64,000 bases of DNA from Mangrovihabitans endophyticus (GCF_014646155.1 NZ_BMMX01000014.1:62001-126000); one strand, 5' to 3'; shown: positions 11,521 through 20,738, numbered from the stretch's first letter. Notes: generated by a model from the letters alone, not told the origin. Numbers and translations are program-made.

Positions 11521-11768
11521 TCGGTACCGCTCTATATATACGACCGCGATCGGTCGGGTCCGAGGCGTCGCCACCGTGCAGCCGGTCGGCCGCCGGTCGA
11601 CGACGTTGATCCTTACACCGGCACGGTAACCAGCGCAGAAACCCCGGTACAGCCAGACGCGAGGCTCGTTACCGAGGAGCAATACGCACCTCACCGCACC
11701 ACCGATAGCGACTCATCCGTTCGGCCGACGGGGACAAACCAAGGGCCCATCGTCACCCCTCAATGCGC

Positions 11769-11801
11769 CGGTCCGGCAACTCGCAACGAGTTGCCGGACC
11801 G
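11769..11801 (-). terminator. Terminator hairpin after the LPVTG gene
   Basis: A perfect 15-bp stem (11769-11783 with 11787-11801) around a CAA loop, starting 18 bp past the stop of the surface-protein gene. No U-tract, as is usual for high-GC actinobacterial terminators. Confidence 0.8.
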
Positions 11802-11818
11802 ACAATCTGATGTGTTTC

Positions 11819-13051
11819 TCAGCGACCGTCGCGCGGGGTCTGCAGAACGATCCGACGACGACGGGTGAGCACGAAAAGCATCACGCCCGCGAGCACCACC
11901 GCCGCGCCCACACCACCGACCGTCGCCGCGACCGGGCCGGTGACCGGCAGGCCGCCCCCGTCGCCGCCGCCTTGGCCACCGCCGTTGCCGTTGCCTCCAT
12001 TGCCGCCGTGACCGCCCGCGCCGCCTTGGCCGCCGGCCGGGCCGGCCACGAGCACCGCGAAGTCGTCACTGTTGTCGGTGGCGTCCACCTCGACCCGGGC
12101 GATCTGGGCCGACGTGAGCGCGCTGAAGCCGTCCGGCATCTCCGGGGCGGCGGGCTTGACCAGCGACTTCCGCGCGGTGTCGGCGACGACGCCGACGGCC
12201 GCCACCGTGGCATTGCCGCCCTTGAGCGACACCGGACCCGTCACGTCCTTGCCGACCACCACCGGGAACGCGAAGCCGAAGGCCGAGTAGAACTCGTCCG
12301 GCTCGGCGTCGCGATCGACGGGCACCATCTGGAAGTCGGACAGCGTGCACTGCATTTCGGACTTGGCGCCGTTGAGTTTGCAACCCTCCACCGTTTCGCT
12401 GAAGGTCGCGCCCTTCGGCAATGAAACGGTGAGGCGAACGCCGTCGGCGGTGCGGTCGCCGCGGTTCTCGACAAAGCCCTCCACCAGGCTGGAACCACCG
12501 GGCGGAATGGCCTTACCAGTCGGTGTCCCGTTGTCCTGCACCCCGGTCACGTCCGGGACCTCGATCACCATGTCGACGCCACTGTCACCGACCTTGACGT
12601 CGACCGTGCGGCTGTCGTTCGACTTGTTGGTGTCGCCCTTGACCTTGACCGTCACCGTCAGCTTGCCCGCCGAGCCGGACGCGCCCTTCTGGCGGATCAG
12701 CGGAAGGTCGAGATCCGAGGTCTCGCCCGGACCGGGGATCCGGGAGCCGTCCAGGACACAGTCGGCGATGCCGTTCTGAAACGTGCATGCGCCCAGGTCG
12801 ACCTTCACCTTCGTGGTGTCCAGCTTGGTCGCGTCGAACATGACCTCGACCTCGTCGGGCGTGGTGGTGCCGTTGTTCGCGATGTCGACCGCGCCGAACT
12901 TGCCGGACGAGTTGGCCGCGATGGTGGTGCCTTTCAGCGAGACGCCGAAGTCGACGTCCGCAGCGGCGAGCGCCGGACCGGCCGTCACCGCGAGCGAGCC
13001 GGCCGCGAACAGGCCGGCGGCACCCATGCGCGCAACAGTGCGCAGCATCAT
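11819..13051 (-). CDS. LPXTG-type cell-wall-anchored surface protein
   Basis: 410-residue secreted protein with sortase sorting signal. Signal peptide at residues 1-30 (hydrophobic core, cleavage after GPALA). The body, residues ~31-330, looks like two or three beta-sandwich repeats of the CARDB/DUF11 type found in adhesin stalks. Next comes a Gly/Asn/Gln-rich spacer (~residues 332-360), then LPVTG, a ~20-residue hydrophobic helix and RRRR tail. A GGGGAG ribosome site lies 7 nt before the first of two tandem ATGs. No sortase gene is in view. It is flanked on both sides by copies of the 91-bp repeat. Ligand unknown. Confidence 0.85.
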   Translation of the reverse strand: MMLRTVARMGAAGLFAAGSLAVTAGPALAAADVDFGVSLKGTTIAANSSGKFGAVDIANNGTTTPDEVEVMFDATKLDTTKVKVDLGACTFQNGIADCVLDGSRIPGPGETSDLDLPLIRQKGASGSAGKLTVTVKVKGDTNKSNDSRTVDVKVGDSGVDMVIEVPDVTGVQDNGTPTGKAIPPGGSSLVEGFVENRGDRTADGVRLTVSLPKGATFSETVEGCKLNGAKSEMQCTLSDFQMVPVDRDAEPDEFYSAFGFAFPVVVGKDVTGPVSLKGGNATVAAVGVVADTARKSLVKPAAPEMPDGFSALTSAQIARVEVDATDNSDDFAVLVAGPAGGQGGAGGHGGNGGNGNGGGQGGGDGGGLPVTGPVAATVGGVGAAVVLAGVMLFVLTRRRRIVLQTPRDGR

Positions 13052-13585
13052 GGAGATCTCCCCGTGGGATTGATCGAGAAAAGGAGCCGAAGGCTATCGA
13101 TCACCGCAACTTCCTCGCGACCCCGACAACACAGACTTGGCCGTTTTGCCCCTTACATCGACCATTAATGAAACCTTAAGTCGGCCGCGACCGGCCGAAC
13201 GGCGGAGCCCGCCGTCACATATTGTGACCGATCAATCCGCACTCCGTCGGGCCGCGCCGCACACCCGGCACCATTGGGCAAGGAATTCGCGTCGCTCGAA
13301 ATGGGCGAATCCGGGATTTCGTCGGCGGTTTGTTCGGCGCGAATTCACGAACAAGCCGGTTCCCCGCAACACCGCCAGCAGCAGTGCCGGACACCCGCCA
13401 ACCGCGTCGCCCCCGCGCTGAAACCTTTCACCCTGGCATCGAGCCCGTCGGTTGCGCACCGTCGACCAGCGGCGGCATCTGCCGGCCTCGCCACGTTGCA
13501 AAAGGTTCACTGGGCCAGCTCAACGCGACGGCCGGGGCGTGAGGGGCCGGGAGTGCCGGGCCGCGCGCCCAGCACCCGTCGGGGC
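13052..13585. other. 534-bp intergenic region with repeat copy B
   Basis: Holds the promoter side of the LPVTG gene (13052 onward) and the 3' flank of mqnC. The region around 13140-13340 is less GC-rich than the neighbouring genes and contains no convincing ORF. Repeat copy B occupies 13419-13509. Confidence 0.6.
13419..13509. repeat. Interspersed 91-bp terminal-inverted-repeat element, copy B
   Basis: Same element as 11351-11441 but in opposite orientation, also 91 bp. The right end AAAAGGTTCA is intact; the left end (TGAAACCTTT) differs slightly. The internal CCTGGCATCGAGCCCGTCGG is shared with copies A and C. Lies 76 bp past the mqnC stop. Confidence 0.85.
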
Positions 13586-14818
13586 CTAGCGTGTCTCGAC
13601 CAGTGGCAGCGTGCGCGCGCCGCCGTTCGGCATGGCAATCGACGAGAAGTGCGAGACTACCCGCTCGTCCGTCGGGTCGTCCGCCTCGGTGCGATGCACC
13701 GCCAGATGCCGGTACAGGGTGTCCCGCTGCGCCGGGATCCGCCCCGCCGTCCGGATCATCCAGATCAACTCGTGCAGGTTGGATCGGTGCCGGGCGCCCG
13801 CCGAGGAGATGACGTTCTCCTCCAACATGATCGAGCCCAGATCGTCCACACCCAGGTGCAGCGCCAGTTGGCCGACGTCCTTGCCGGTGGTCAGCCAGGA
13901 TGCCTGCAGGTGGGCGACATTGTCGAAGAACAGCCGGGAGACCGCGATGAACCGGAGGTACTCCATCGTCGTGGCCTGCGTGCGGCCCTTGAGATGGTTG
14001 TTCTCCGGCTGGTACGTCCACGGGATGAAGGCGCGGAAGCCGCCGGTGCCGTCCGCCTCGACCGGGGTGTCCCGATAGCCTCCCGCCACCGCCTGGTCCT
14101 GCACCTCGCGGATCATCCGGATGTGCTCGATGCGCTCGGCATTGGTCTCGCCGGTGCCCATCATCATGGTGGCCGTGCTGCTCAGGCCGTGCCGATGGGC
14201 GACAGCCATGACCTCCAGCCACCGCGCGCCGCTCTCCTTCAGCGGTGCGATGGCCTTGCGCGGCCGGTCCGGCAGCATCTCGGCGCCCGCGCCGGCGATG
14301 GAGTCGAGCCCGGCGACCTTGATCCGGACCACCGCTTCCTCGATCGAGACGCCGGACACCTTTGCCATGTGCAAGATCTCACTCGGCCCGATCGAGTGGA
14401 TGGCGAGCTGTGGATAGGCCTCTTTGACCGAGGAGAACAGGTCCTCGTAGTACGCGACGCCGTAGTCCGGGTGGTGGCCACCCTGGAGCATGACCTGGGT
14501 GGCACCGAGGTCGATCGCCTCGCCGCAGCGACGCAGTATCTCCTCGGTCGGGTGCGACCAGCCCTCGGCGTGTTTCGGCGCCCGGTAGAAGGCGCAGAAC
14601 TTGCAGGCCGTGACGCAGACATTGGTGTAGTTGATGTTGCGGTCGATCAGGTAGGTGACGATGCCGTCCGGGTAGCGCCGGCGGCGCACGGCGTCCGCGG
14701 CCTCGCCGAGCGCGTGGAAGGACGCGTCCGTGTAGAGCAGCAGCGCCTCCTCGGGCGTGATCCGCCCGCCGTCCGCGCCGCGCTGCAGAATGCTGTCGAT
14801 CTCCGCGTTCGCCGTCAC
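13586..14818 (-). CDS. mqnC: Cyclic dehypoxanthine futalosine synthase
   Basis: Radical-SAM enzyme of the futalosine menaquinone pathway that cyclises dehypoxanthine futalosine; 410 residues. The [4Fe-4S]/SAM motif is CVTACKFC (~residue 74), followed by YRAPKHAEGW and the QVMLQGGHHP segment typical of MqnC. I chose GTG 14818-14816 (VTANAEIDSILQRG), which matches the expected N-terminus, although the nearest GGAGGG is 15 nt upstream. The longer frame upstream overlaps the divergent helicase promoter. mqnA and mqnE lie elsewhere in the window, so the pathway genes are scattered. Confidence 0.94.
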   Translation of the reverse strand: MTANAEIDSILQRGADGGRITPEEALLLYTDASFHALGEAADAVRRRRYPDGIVTYLIDRNINYTNVCVTACKFCAFYRAPKHAEGWSHPTEEILRRCGEAIDLGATQVMLQGGHHPDYGVAYYEDLFSSVKEAYPQLAIHSIGPSEILHMAKVSGVSIEEAVVRIKVAGLDSIAGAGAEMLPDRPRKAIAPLKESGARWLEVMAVAHRHGLSSTATMMMGTGETNAERIEHIRMIREVQDQAVAGGYRDTPVEADGTGGFRAFIPWTYQPENNHLKGRTQATTMEYLRFIAVSRLFFDNVAHLQASWLTTGKDVGQLALHLGVDDLGSIMLEENVISSAGARHRSNLHELIWMIRTAGRIPAQRDTLYRHLAVHRTEADDPTDERVVSHFSSIAMPNGGARTLPLVETR

Positions 14819-15010
14819 GCCAGAAGCGTACGTCCCTCCGGCGGCTCCCGTGCAGTCTGCGGCCGTGGTCGCGGCGCGGATCACGGCGCCCGCCGCGATC
14901 CCGGCCCGGTTCCTGCGGGCAGTCCGGCATGCGACGCCCGGCCGCGCCGTGCGTCTTCTGTCGGGGGTTCTCGCTAGCCTCGACGGCAGTCTCGTGGATC
15001 GGAGTGGCTG

Positions 15011-18000
15011 GTGCTGGTCGTACACGGCGGCTGGGTGGCCGAGGCGGACTCGCCGGGCTGGCTGGTGCTCTGGGCGGAGGACCCGGCGCGCCCGTTGACC
15101 ACGTCGTCGCGGGCGCGTCGGCGGGCGCACCCGTTCGCGGTGCCGGCATCCGAGCTAGCCACCGCACTGTCCGCGGTCGCCACGGGAAGCGCCGCCGCAC
15201 CCGAGAGCGCCGCCGCACCCGAGGTCGCGATCGCCATCGAGACCGCCGCCGCGGCGACGGTCGAGCTGCAACTGCCGAGCATCGCCGCCGGGCCGCTCCC
15301 GTCGCCCGAGGCGGGCGGCGACGCCCGCGAGGCGCGAGTCGCCCGCCACCTGCGCTTGTCCACCTGGCGGACGCCGGTGTTGCAACTTCCGGGGGACGCC
15401 GCGCTGGCCGCGCTCGGCATGCTCGCCGAGCCTGCGCCGGACGACGTGTGGACGCCGGGCGCCTCGCTGCGCTATCTCAGCGTGCTCGCCGGCTGGGCCT
15501 GTGATCTGGCGCGGCGTGGCCGGATGTTGCCGCAGTTGGTCGCCGAGGGCGGTGTGCCGACCGCGCGCTGGCACCCGGTGGTCACCGGCGCGGACGCCGC
15601 TACCGGGCGGGAGTTCGCCGAGGCGATCCCGCCGGTGTGCCGGGCGGCGTCCTCCGCCGGGGCCGCAGCCACCGTGCGCGGCGCGCTCGACGCCTTGGTC
15701 GACTCCGCCGCGCGGGCTCTCGTGTCCGAGCGCCTGCTGGGCGGGCATCGCCCCGGTCCGAGGGCGCCGCTGCCGGACCGTTGGGCGGTCGCGCTCACCG
15801 ATGAGGATCCGACGCTGCCCGGGGCGGCGCCGGCCGAGGTGGCCCGGCTGGCCGGGGCCCTCGACGGCTGGCTGCGGGCGGCGGCCGAGGCGAACGGGCC
15901 GATCCGGCTGGTCTTCCGTCTGGTCGAGCCGCCGCCCGGCGCGGACGACTGGTGGCTCGACTTCGCGTTGCAGTCCACCGACGACCCCAGCCTCTACCTG
16001 CCCGCGGCGGACCTGTGGGAGGGCATCCGGATGCCGGGCCTGCCGCCGCAGCCGGACGAGATGTTGCTCGCCGGCCTCGGCCGGGCGGTGCGGCTGTTCC
16101 CCGCGCTGCACGTGGCGCTGCGGGCGGCGGAGCCGGAGGGCATGACGCTGCACACCGCGGAGGCGCACGAGTTCCTACGGCAGGCCGCGCCGCTGTTGCA
16201 GGCCGCCGGGTTCGGCGTGCAACTTCCGTCCTGGGCCGGGCGCAAGTCGGTGGGGATGAAGCTGACCACCCGATCCCGTTCCCAGTCGCCCGCGTCTCGC
16301 GCCGTGGCGGACTCCGGCTTCGGGCTGGATCAGCTCGTCGGTTTCCGCATCGATCTGGTGATCGGCGACGGGGCGGTGAGCGCCGAGGAGCTCGCCGAGC
16401 TGGCTCGCCTGAAGGTTCCCCTGGTGCGCGTGCGGGGTCAGTGGGTGGAACTGGACGACCGTCAGTTGTCGGCGGCGCTCAAGGCGGTCGGCGAGCGGCG
16501 CGAGGGCGAGCTCACCGCGGGTGAGGCACTGCAGATGGTGGTGGACGGCGGCGCCGAGGACCTGCCGCTGCTGGAGGTGGACGCCGACGGCATGCTCGGC
16601 GATCTGCTGTCCGGCGAGGCCGCCGAGCGACTGACGCCGGTGGCGACACCGGCGGGCTTCCAGGGCAGCCTCCGCCCGTACCAGGAACGCGGGCTGTCCT
16701 GGCTGCACTTCCTGTCCCAGCTTGGGCTGGGCGGGATTCTGGCGGACGACATGGGGCTGGGCAAGACCGCGCAGACGCTGTCGTTGCTGCTCGCCGAGCG
16801 CGTGGGCGGCGAGCCGGTCGCGCCGACCCTGCTGGTCTGTCCGATGTCGCTGGTCAGCAACTGGCGCAAGGAGGCCGAGCGGTTCGCGCCGGAACTGCGG
16901 GTCCATGTGCATCACGGCAGCACTCGCAAGCGGCAGGAGGAGTTCCGCGCCGCGGTGGCCGAGGCCGACCTGGTGGTCACCACCTATGGCACGGCGCTGC
17001 GCGATGTGGACATTCTGCGCGAGATCGCGTGGGGGCGGGTGGCCTGCGACGAGGCGCAGGCGCTCAAGAACAGCGGCACCCGGCAGGCGCAGGCGGTGCG
17101 AACGATCCGGGCGCGCAGTCGTCTGGCACTGACCGGTACGCCGGTGGAGAACCACCTCGCCGAACTGTGGTCGATCATGGAGTTCTGCAACCCCGGGCTG
17201 CTCGGCCCGGCGAAACGCTTCCGCCGCCGCTTCCAGGAGCCGATCGAGGTGCGCCAGGACGCCAACGCGACGGCCGCGTTGAAGCGGGCGACCGGCCCGT
17301 TCGTGCTGCGTCGTCTCAAGACGGATAAGTCGATCATCTCCGACCTGCCGGAGAAGAACGAGATGAAGACGTGGTGTTCGCTCACCGCCGAGCAGGCCAC
17401 GCTCTATCAGGCCGTGGTCGAGGACATGATGGCGGTCATCGAGAGCACCGAGGGCATCGAACGTCGGGGCAACGTGCTGTCCGCGATGACCAAGCTCAAG
17501 CAGGTCTGCAATCACCCGGCGCACCTGCTCAAGGACGGCTCACGGCTGCCCGGACGCTCGGGCAAACTGGCCCGGCTCGAAGAGCTCGCGGAAGAGATCA
17601 TCACCGACGGGGACAAGGCGCTGATCTTCACCCAGTACGCGGAATTCGGCGCCATGCTGCAGCCTTACCTGGCGGCGCATCTGGACCGGCCGGTCCTGTG
17701 GTTGCACGGCGGGCTGGCCAAGGCCCGGCGCGACGACCTGGTGGACCGCTTTCAGCACGACGAGGAGCCGATGCTGTTCCTGCTGTCGCTGAAGGCGGCC
17801 GGCACCGGCCTGAACCTCACCGCGGCCAACCATGTGGTGCACGTGGACCGCTGGTGGAACCCGGCGGTCGAGGATCAGGCGACCGACCGCGCGTTCCGCA
17901 TCGGGCAGTCGCGGGATGTCCAGGTCCGCAAATTCATCTGCACCGGCACGCTCGAGGAGAAGATCGACGCGATGATCGAGCGGAAGAAGGCGCTGGCGGC

Positions 18001-18094
18001 CTCGGTGGTCGGCACCGGTGAGGACTGGGTGACCGACCTCAGCACCGACCAGCTCCGCGAGCTGTTCGAGCTCGACCCGAAGGCGGTGGGCTGA
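15011..18094 (+). CDS. SNF2-family DEAD/DEAH helicase
   Basis: 1027-residue Swi2/Snf2 ATPase, acting as a DNA translocase. Residues ~1-540 form the bacterial SNF2-associated N-terminal region (DUF3670-like). The motor has Walker A DDMGLGKTAQT near residue 580, DEAQ box (ACDEAQALKN), and the C-terminal helicase half ending with LNLTAANHVVHVDRWWNPAVE and DRAFRIGQ (motif VI). GTG 15011 is preceded by GGAG at good distance. The next gene, a SWIM zinc-finger protein, starts 1 bp after the stop, a pairing known from other actinomycetes. Role in repair or chromosome maintenance is inferred. Confidence 0.93.
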   Translation: MLVVHGGWVAEADSPGWLVLWAEDPARPLTTSSRARRRAHPFAVPASELATALSAVATGSAAAPESAAAPEVAIAIETAAAATVELQLPSIAAGPLPSPEAGGDAREARVARHLRLSTWRTPVLQLPGDAALAALGMLAEPAPDDVWTPGASLRYLSVLAGWACDLARRGRMLPQLVAEGGVPTARWHPVVTGADAATGREFAEAIPPVCRAASSAGAAATVRGALDALVDSAARALVSERLLGGHRPGPRAPLPDRWAVALTDEDPTLPGAAPAEVARLAGALDGWLRAAAEANGPIRLVFRLVEPPPGADDWWLDFALQSTDDPSLYLPAADLWEGIRMPGLPPQPDEMLLAGLGRAVRLFPALHVALRAAEPEGMTLHTAEAHEFLRQAAPLLQAAGFGVQLPSWAGRKSVGMKLTTRSRSQSPASRAVADSGFGLDQLVGFRIDLVIGDGAVSAEELAELARLKVPLVRVRGQWVELDDRQLSAALKAVGERREGELTAGEALQMVVDGGAEDLPLLEVDADGMLGDLLSGEAAERLTPVATPAGFQGSLRPYQERGLSWLHFLSQLGLGGILADDMGLGKTAQTLSLLLAERVGGEPVAPTLLVCPMSLVSNWRKEAERFAPELRVHVHHGSTRKRQEEFRAAVAEADLVVTTYGTALRDVDILREIAWGRVACDEAQALKNSGTRQAQAVRTIRARSRLALTGTPVENHLAELWSIMEFCNPGLLGPAKRFRRRFQEPIEVRQDANATAALKRATGPFVLRRLKTDKSIISDLPEKNEMKTWCSLTAEQATLYQAVVEDMMAVIESTEGIERRGNVLSAMTKLKQVCNHPAHLLKDGSRLPGRSGKLARLEELAEEIITDGDKALIFTQYAEFGAMLQPYLAAHLDRPVLWLHGGLAKARRDDLVDRFQHDEEPMLFLLSLKAAGTGLNLTAANHVVHVDRWWNPAVEDQATDRAFRIGQSRDVQVRKFICTGTLEEKIDAMIERKKALAASVVGTGEDWVTDLSTDQLRELFELDPKAVG

Positions 18095-18095
18095 A

Positions 18096-18923
18096 ATGCC
18101 GGTTGACCCCGACGGCCGGTTCTTCGAGGGCGCCAAGCCGATCCAGGTGGACGGCGGTATCGCCGTGCGCAGCCGCCGCGGCAAGATCGGCGAGCAGTGG
18201 TGGTCCCGCCGGTTCGTCGACATCCTGGAGGGGGTCTGCGACGGCGGGCGTCTCGCCCGCGGGCGGGCGTATGCGCGCAAGGGCCAGGTCATCGACTTCG
18301 AGCTCACCCCGGGCCAGGTGCGCGGCCGGGTGCAGGGTTCCCGCCCCCAGCCGTACCTGGTGACGCTGACCATCGACGCGTACGGCGACCGCGACTGGGC
18401 GGAGATCGTCGACGCGCTTGCCGCGCAGGCGATCTACCGCGCCTCGCTGCTGGCCGGCAGCATGCCGCACGAGGCGGTGGACCTGTTCGACCACCTCGAC
18501 CGGCCGCTGTTCCCGGAGCGCCTGGACATGGAGTGCACCTGCCCGGACTGGAGTGTGCCGTGCAAGCACGCGTCCGCCGTGCTCTATGTGCTGGCCGAAG
18601 CATTCGACGACGATCCGTTCCTGGTCCTGGCGTGGCGCGGGCGTGACCGGGAGACGCTGCTGGCGGCGCTGCGCGCGACGCCGGACCCGGACCAGACGCC
18701 GGATCCGCTGGCCGTGGACGAGACTCCGCTGGCCGACTCGCTGACCGAGTTCTACACGCCGGGGATCTCGCTCAGCCGTCTGCGGGAACGCCCGCCGCGC
18801 ATGATCACCCCGCCGGAGTTGCTGCTGCGCGCCCTCGACCCGCCGCCGGTGCGGGTGCGCGGCATCCCGGTGGTCGACCTGCTGCGCCCGGCCTACCGCC
18901 GTCTGGCCGACCCACCCGACTGA
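18096..18923 (+). CDS. SWIM zinc-finger protein, partner of the SNF2 helicase
   Basis: 275 residues. The zinc-binding SWIM motif is CTCPDWSVPCKH near residues 147-158 (CxC...CxH). SWIM domains bind DNA or protein and are often encoded beside SNF2 ATPases. The start is 1 bp after the helicase stop, so translation is probably coupled. The N-terminal half has a conserved-looking WWSRRFVDILE segment; the C-terminus is Pro/Arg-rich. Function as a cofactor of the helicase is inferred from operon structure. Confidence 0.88.
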   Translation: MPVDPDGRFFEGAKPIQVDGGIAVRSRRGKIGEQWWSRRFVDILEGVCDGGRLARGRAYARKGQVIDFELTPGQVRGRVQGSRPQPYLVTLTIDAYGDRDWAEIVDALAAQAIYRASLLAGSMPHEAVDLFDHLDRPLFPERLDMECTCPDWSVPCKHASAVLYVLAEAFDDDPFLVLAWRGRDRETLLAALRATPDPDQTPDPLAVDETPLADSLTEFYTPGISLSRLRERPPRMITPPELLLRALDPPPVRVRGIPVVDLLRPAYRRLADPPD

Positions 18924-18931
18924 CCGGCACG

Positions 18932-18971
18932 GCAACGGCGGGCCCGCGCGCGTCCGCGGGCCCGCCGTTGC
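18932..18971. terminator. Bidirectional terminator between convergent genes
   Basis: A 17-bp perfect GC-rich stem (18932-18948 with 18955-18971) and 6-nt loop. Sits between the SWIM gene end (18923) and the glucanase gene end (18989). Confidence 0.85.
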
Positions 18972-18988
18972 GGAAGCCGGCTACCGGG

Positions 18989-20581
18989 TCAGCCCCGGTG
19001 CCACTTCTGGTTCGCGGAGCCCGCGCAGTCCCAGAGCTGCGCCTTGGCGCCGTCGTTGCCGTTCCAGTCCTTGATGTCCAGGCACTTGTTGGCCTGCGGG
19101 TTCACCAGGTCGCCCGCACCGCTGAGCACCCACTGCTGCGCCGGGTTGCCGCTGCACGTGGCGATCTGAATGATCGCGCCGTTGGCGGTCGAGCCCCACG
19201 GCACGTCCAGGCACATGTTGTTGCTGGTCTGCAGCGCGCCGCCGACCGCGTTCCACTTCTGCGCGCCGGTGCCGTTGCAGCCCCACATCTGGACCTGGAC
19301 GCCGTCGGAGAAGTTGGAGCTGGGCACGTCCAGGCACTTGCCGTTCCAGTCGCTGATGATCGCGTTGCCGGTGCCACCACCGCCGCCGCCGCCACCGCCG
19401 CCACCGCCGGAGAACGGGCTGAGCGTGATGCCGGCCGACCGCGGGTCGCCGTCGTGCACCAACGATTCGAAGTTGCCGACGTCGTCGAAGGCGAACGCGT
19501 ACGCCTTACCGTCCGCCATGTTGGCGTGGATCAGACGCGCATACTGGTTGGTCGGGTTGCTCTGGTAGAACTCCGCCGCGTTGGTGCTCGGCTGGGTGTC
19601 GATCGAGCCGAGCGTGCCGCGGTTGAGCGCGGCGCACAGCGTACGTGAAATGGGGCCGACCACCTGGTCGTTGGGGGCCGGAAGGTCGCCGTCGCAGCCC
19701 CAGACGCTCGCCGACGACGGCTTGTTGAACGATGCCACCTGCTGTCCGGCGGAGTTGGTGAAGTTCATGACGTTGCCCGAGGTGCGGCCGTAGTACTTGG
19801 TGTTCGGCTGGTCGCCGAAGGGCACCACGGTGAGCGTCTTGCCGGTGTACTGGTTCCACGCCCAACTGATGTACGGGTCGAGGTAGCCGGAAGCCAGTTT
19901 GCCCGCCCCCGCGGCCTTGCCCGGCGAAAGCACCCGCAGCACCGTCCCGTCCGATCGGGTATAGACGGTGTTCGCCCACCCGGACTGGGCCTTGATGCCG
20001 TTGATCACGTTGTTGCGGCCGTCGGCCACCACCGCGCCGGTGCGCGAGGTGGCGCCGTTCGCCCCGGTCACGCTCACCGCGTGCGGGACGGCGAACATGT
20101 CCACTTGGGAACTGTTCAGCCACAGGCCGGCGTCGTTGTAGGTGAACTCGCTCCAGTCGAACAGGATGTTCTGGTTGGCGTCGCCGTCCGCCCACGGCGC
20201 CGGCTGCACGAGTCCGTCCGGCGTGAGGAAGAACTTGAGTTTCTCGCCGAACGAGAAGTAGACCCGGCCGGAGAACCCGCGCGGGAAGTTGATCGTGGTG
20301 TTGCCCCCGTTGCCGGGTCCGCCGATCGCGACGTCCGGGGCGGGCGAGGGCGGGATCGAGCCGGCCGGCCAGGGCGTGAACGTGCCGCCCTGGTTCACAT
20401 AGCCGAGGCGACCGGTGTTGGTGTTGACGCCGATGACGTACAGGTAGGTCGCGTCACCGCGGCCGGTGCTGTTGGTGACCGTGACGGGGAGTACGGAAGG
20501 GCCGATGGCCAAGGCGGGCGCGGGGATCGCGAGCGGAACGATCAGCGCCGCGAGGACCGCCAGGAGTTTTTTCGCGCGCAA
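18989..20581 (-). CDS. Secreted beta-1,3-glucanase, GH64, with C-terminal ricin-type lectin domain
   Basis: Glycosidase of family 64 (laminaripentaose-producing type), cleaving beta-1,3-glucan of fungal walls or callose; 530 residues. Signal peptide 1-25 (ends APALA). Catalytic domain ~30-390 with the family region FDWSEFTYND and NSSQVDMFAVP carrying the likely acid residues. A 12-Gly linker near residue 395 leads to a ricin-B/CBM13 beta-trefoil with three QxW-type ends (AQKW, AQQW, NQKW). Translation starts at TTG 20581-20579 with GGAGG 6-7 nt upstream and no upstream ATG. A LacI-type operator lies between promoter and start. Confidence 0.93.
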   Translation of the reverse strand: MRAKKLLAVLAALIVPLAIPAPALAIGPSVLPVTVTNSTGRGDATYLYVIGVNTNTGRLGYVNQGGTFTPWPAGSIPPSPAPDVAIGGPGNGGNTTINFPRGFSGRVYFSFGEKLKFFLTPDGLVQPAPWADGDANQNILFDWSEFTYNDAGLWLNSSQVDMFAVPHAVSVTGANGATSRTGAVVADGRNNVINGIKAQSGWANTVYTRSDGTVLRVLSPGKAAGAGKLASGYLDPYISWAWNQYTGKTLTVVPFGDQPNTKYYGRTSGNVMNFTNSAGQQVASFNKPSSASVWGCDGDLPAPNDQVVGPISRTLCAALNRGTLGSIDTQPSTNAAEFYQSNPTNQYARLIHANMADGKAYAFAFDDVGNFESLVHDGDPRSAGITLSPFSGGGGGGGGGGGGTGNAIISDWNGKCLDVPSSNFSDGVQVQMWGCNGTGAQKWNAVGGALQTSNNMCLDVPWGSTANGAIIQIATCSGNPAQQWVLSGAGDLVNPQANKCLDIKDWNGNDGAKAQLWDCAGSANQKWHRG

Positions 20582-20605
20582 GGGGACCTCCTCGGGGGAT
20601 GACGG

Positions 20606-20617
20606 GAGAGCGCTCTC
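20606..20617. promoter_or_regulatory. Palindromic GAGAGCGCTCTC operator upstream of the glucanase gene
   Basis: Perfect 12-bp palindrome, 25 bp before the TTG start. Form and centre (GCGC with inverted arms) match operators of LacI-family sugar regulators (CebR/CelR type, consensus TGGGAGCGCTCCCA). It lies just downstream of a TTGACA -35 and presumptive -10, suited to sugar-relieved repression. Confidence 0.65.
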
Positions 20618-20619
20618 AC

Positions 20620-20648
20620 AGCCTCAAACCGTTAACAAGGTGTGTCAA
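20620..20648 (-). promoter_or_regulatory. Probable promoter of the glucanase gene
   Basis: TTGACA at 20648-20643 and GAGGCT at 20625-20620, 17-bp spacing, close to the primary sigma consensus of actinomycetes (TTGACN / TAGRRT). The downstream palindrome overlaps the expected transcription start. Confidence 0.5.
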
Positions 20649-20738
20649 TAGAGAAGGACTGATGTATTACCGGATGATGTCCGAATGCCTCCGCGCACCC
20701 GCCCGCCCTGCCCTTTCGTACCGACCGAGCCCTCGGCA

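Larger units (their letters stand above)
11235..11818. other. 584-bp intergenic region without a convincing gene
   Basis: Lies upstream of menG and downstream of the LPVTG gene. It contains repeat copy A (11351-11441), a 12-bp perfect hairpin (11493-11520) and a 15-bp terminator hairpin (11769-11801). GC is lower than in the neighbouring genes in places (for example the TATATATA run near 11533-11540). Short open frames across it have no start context. Confidence 0.6.
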
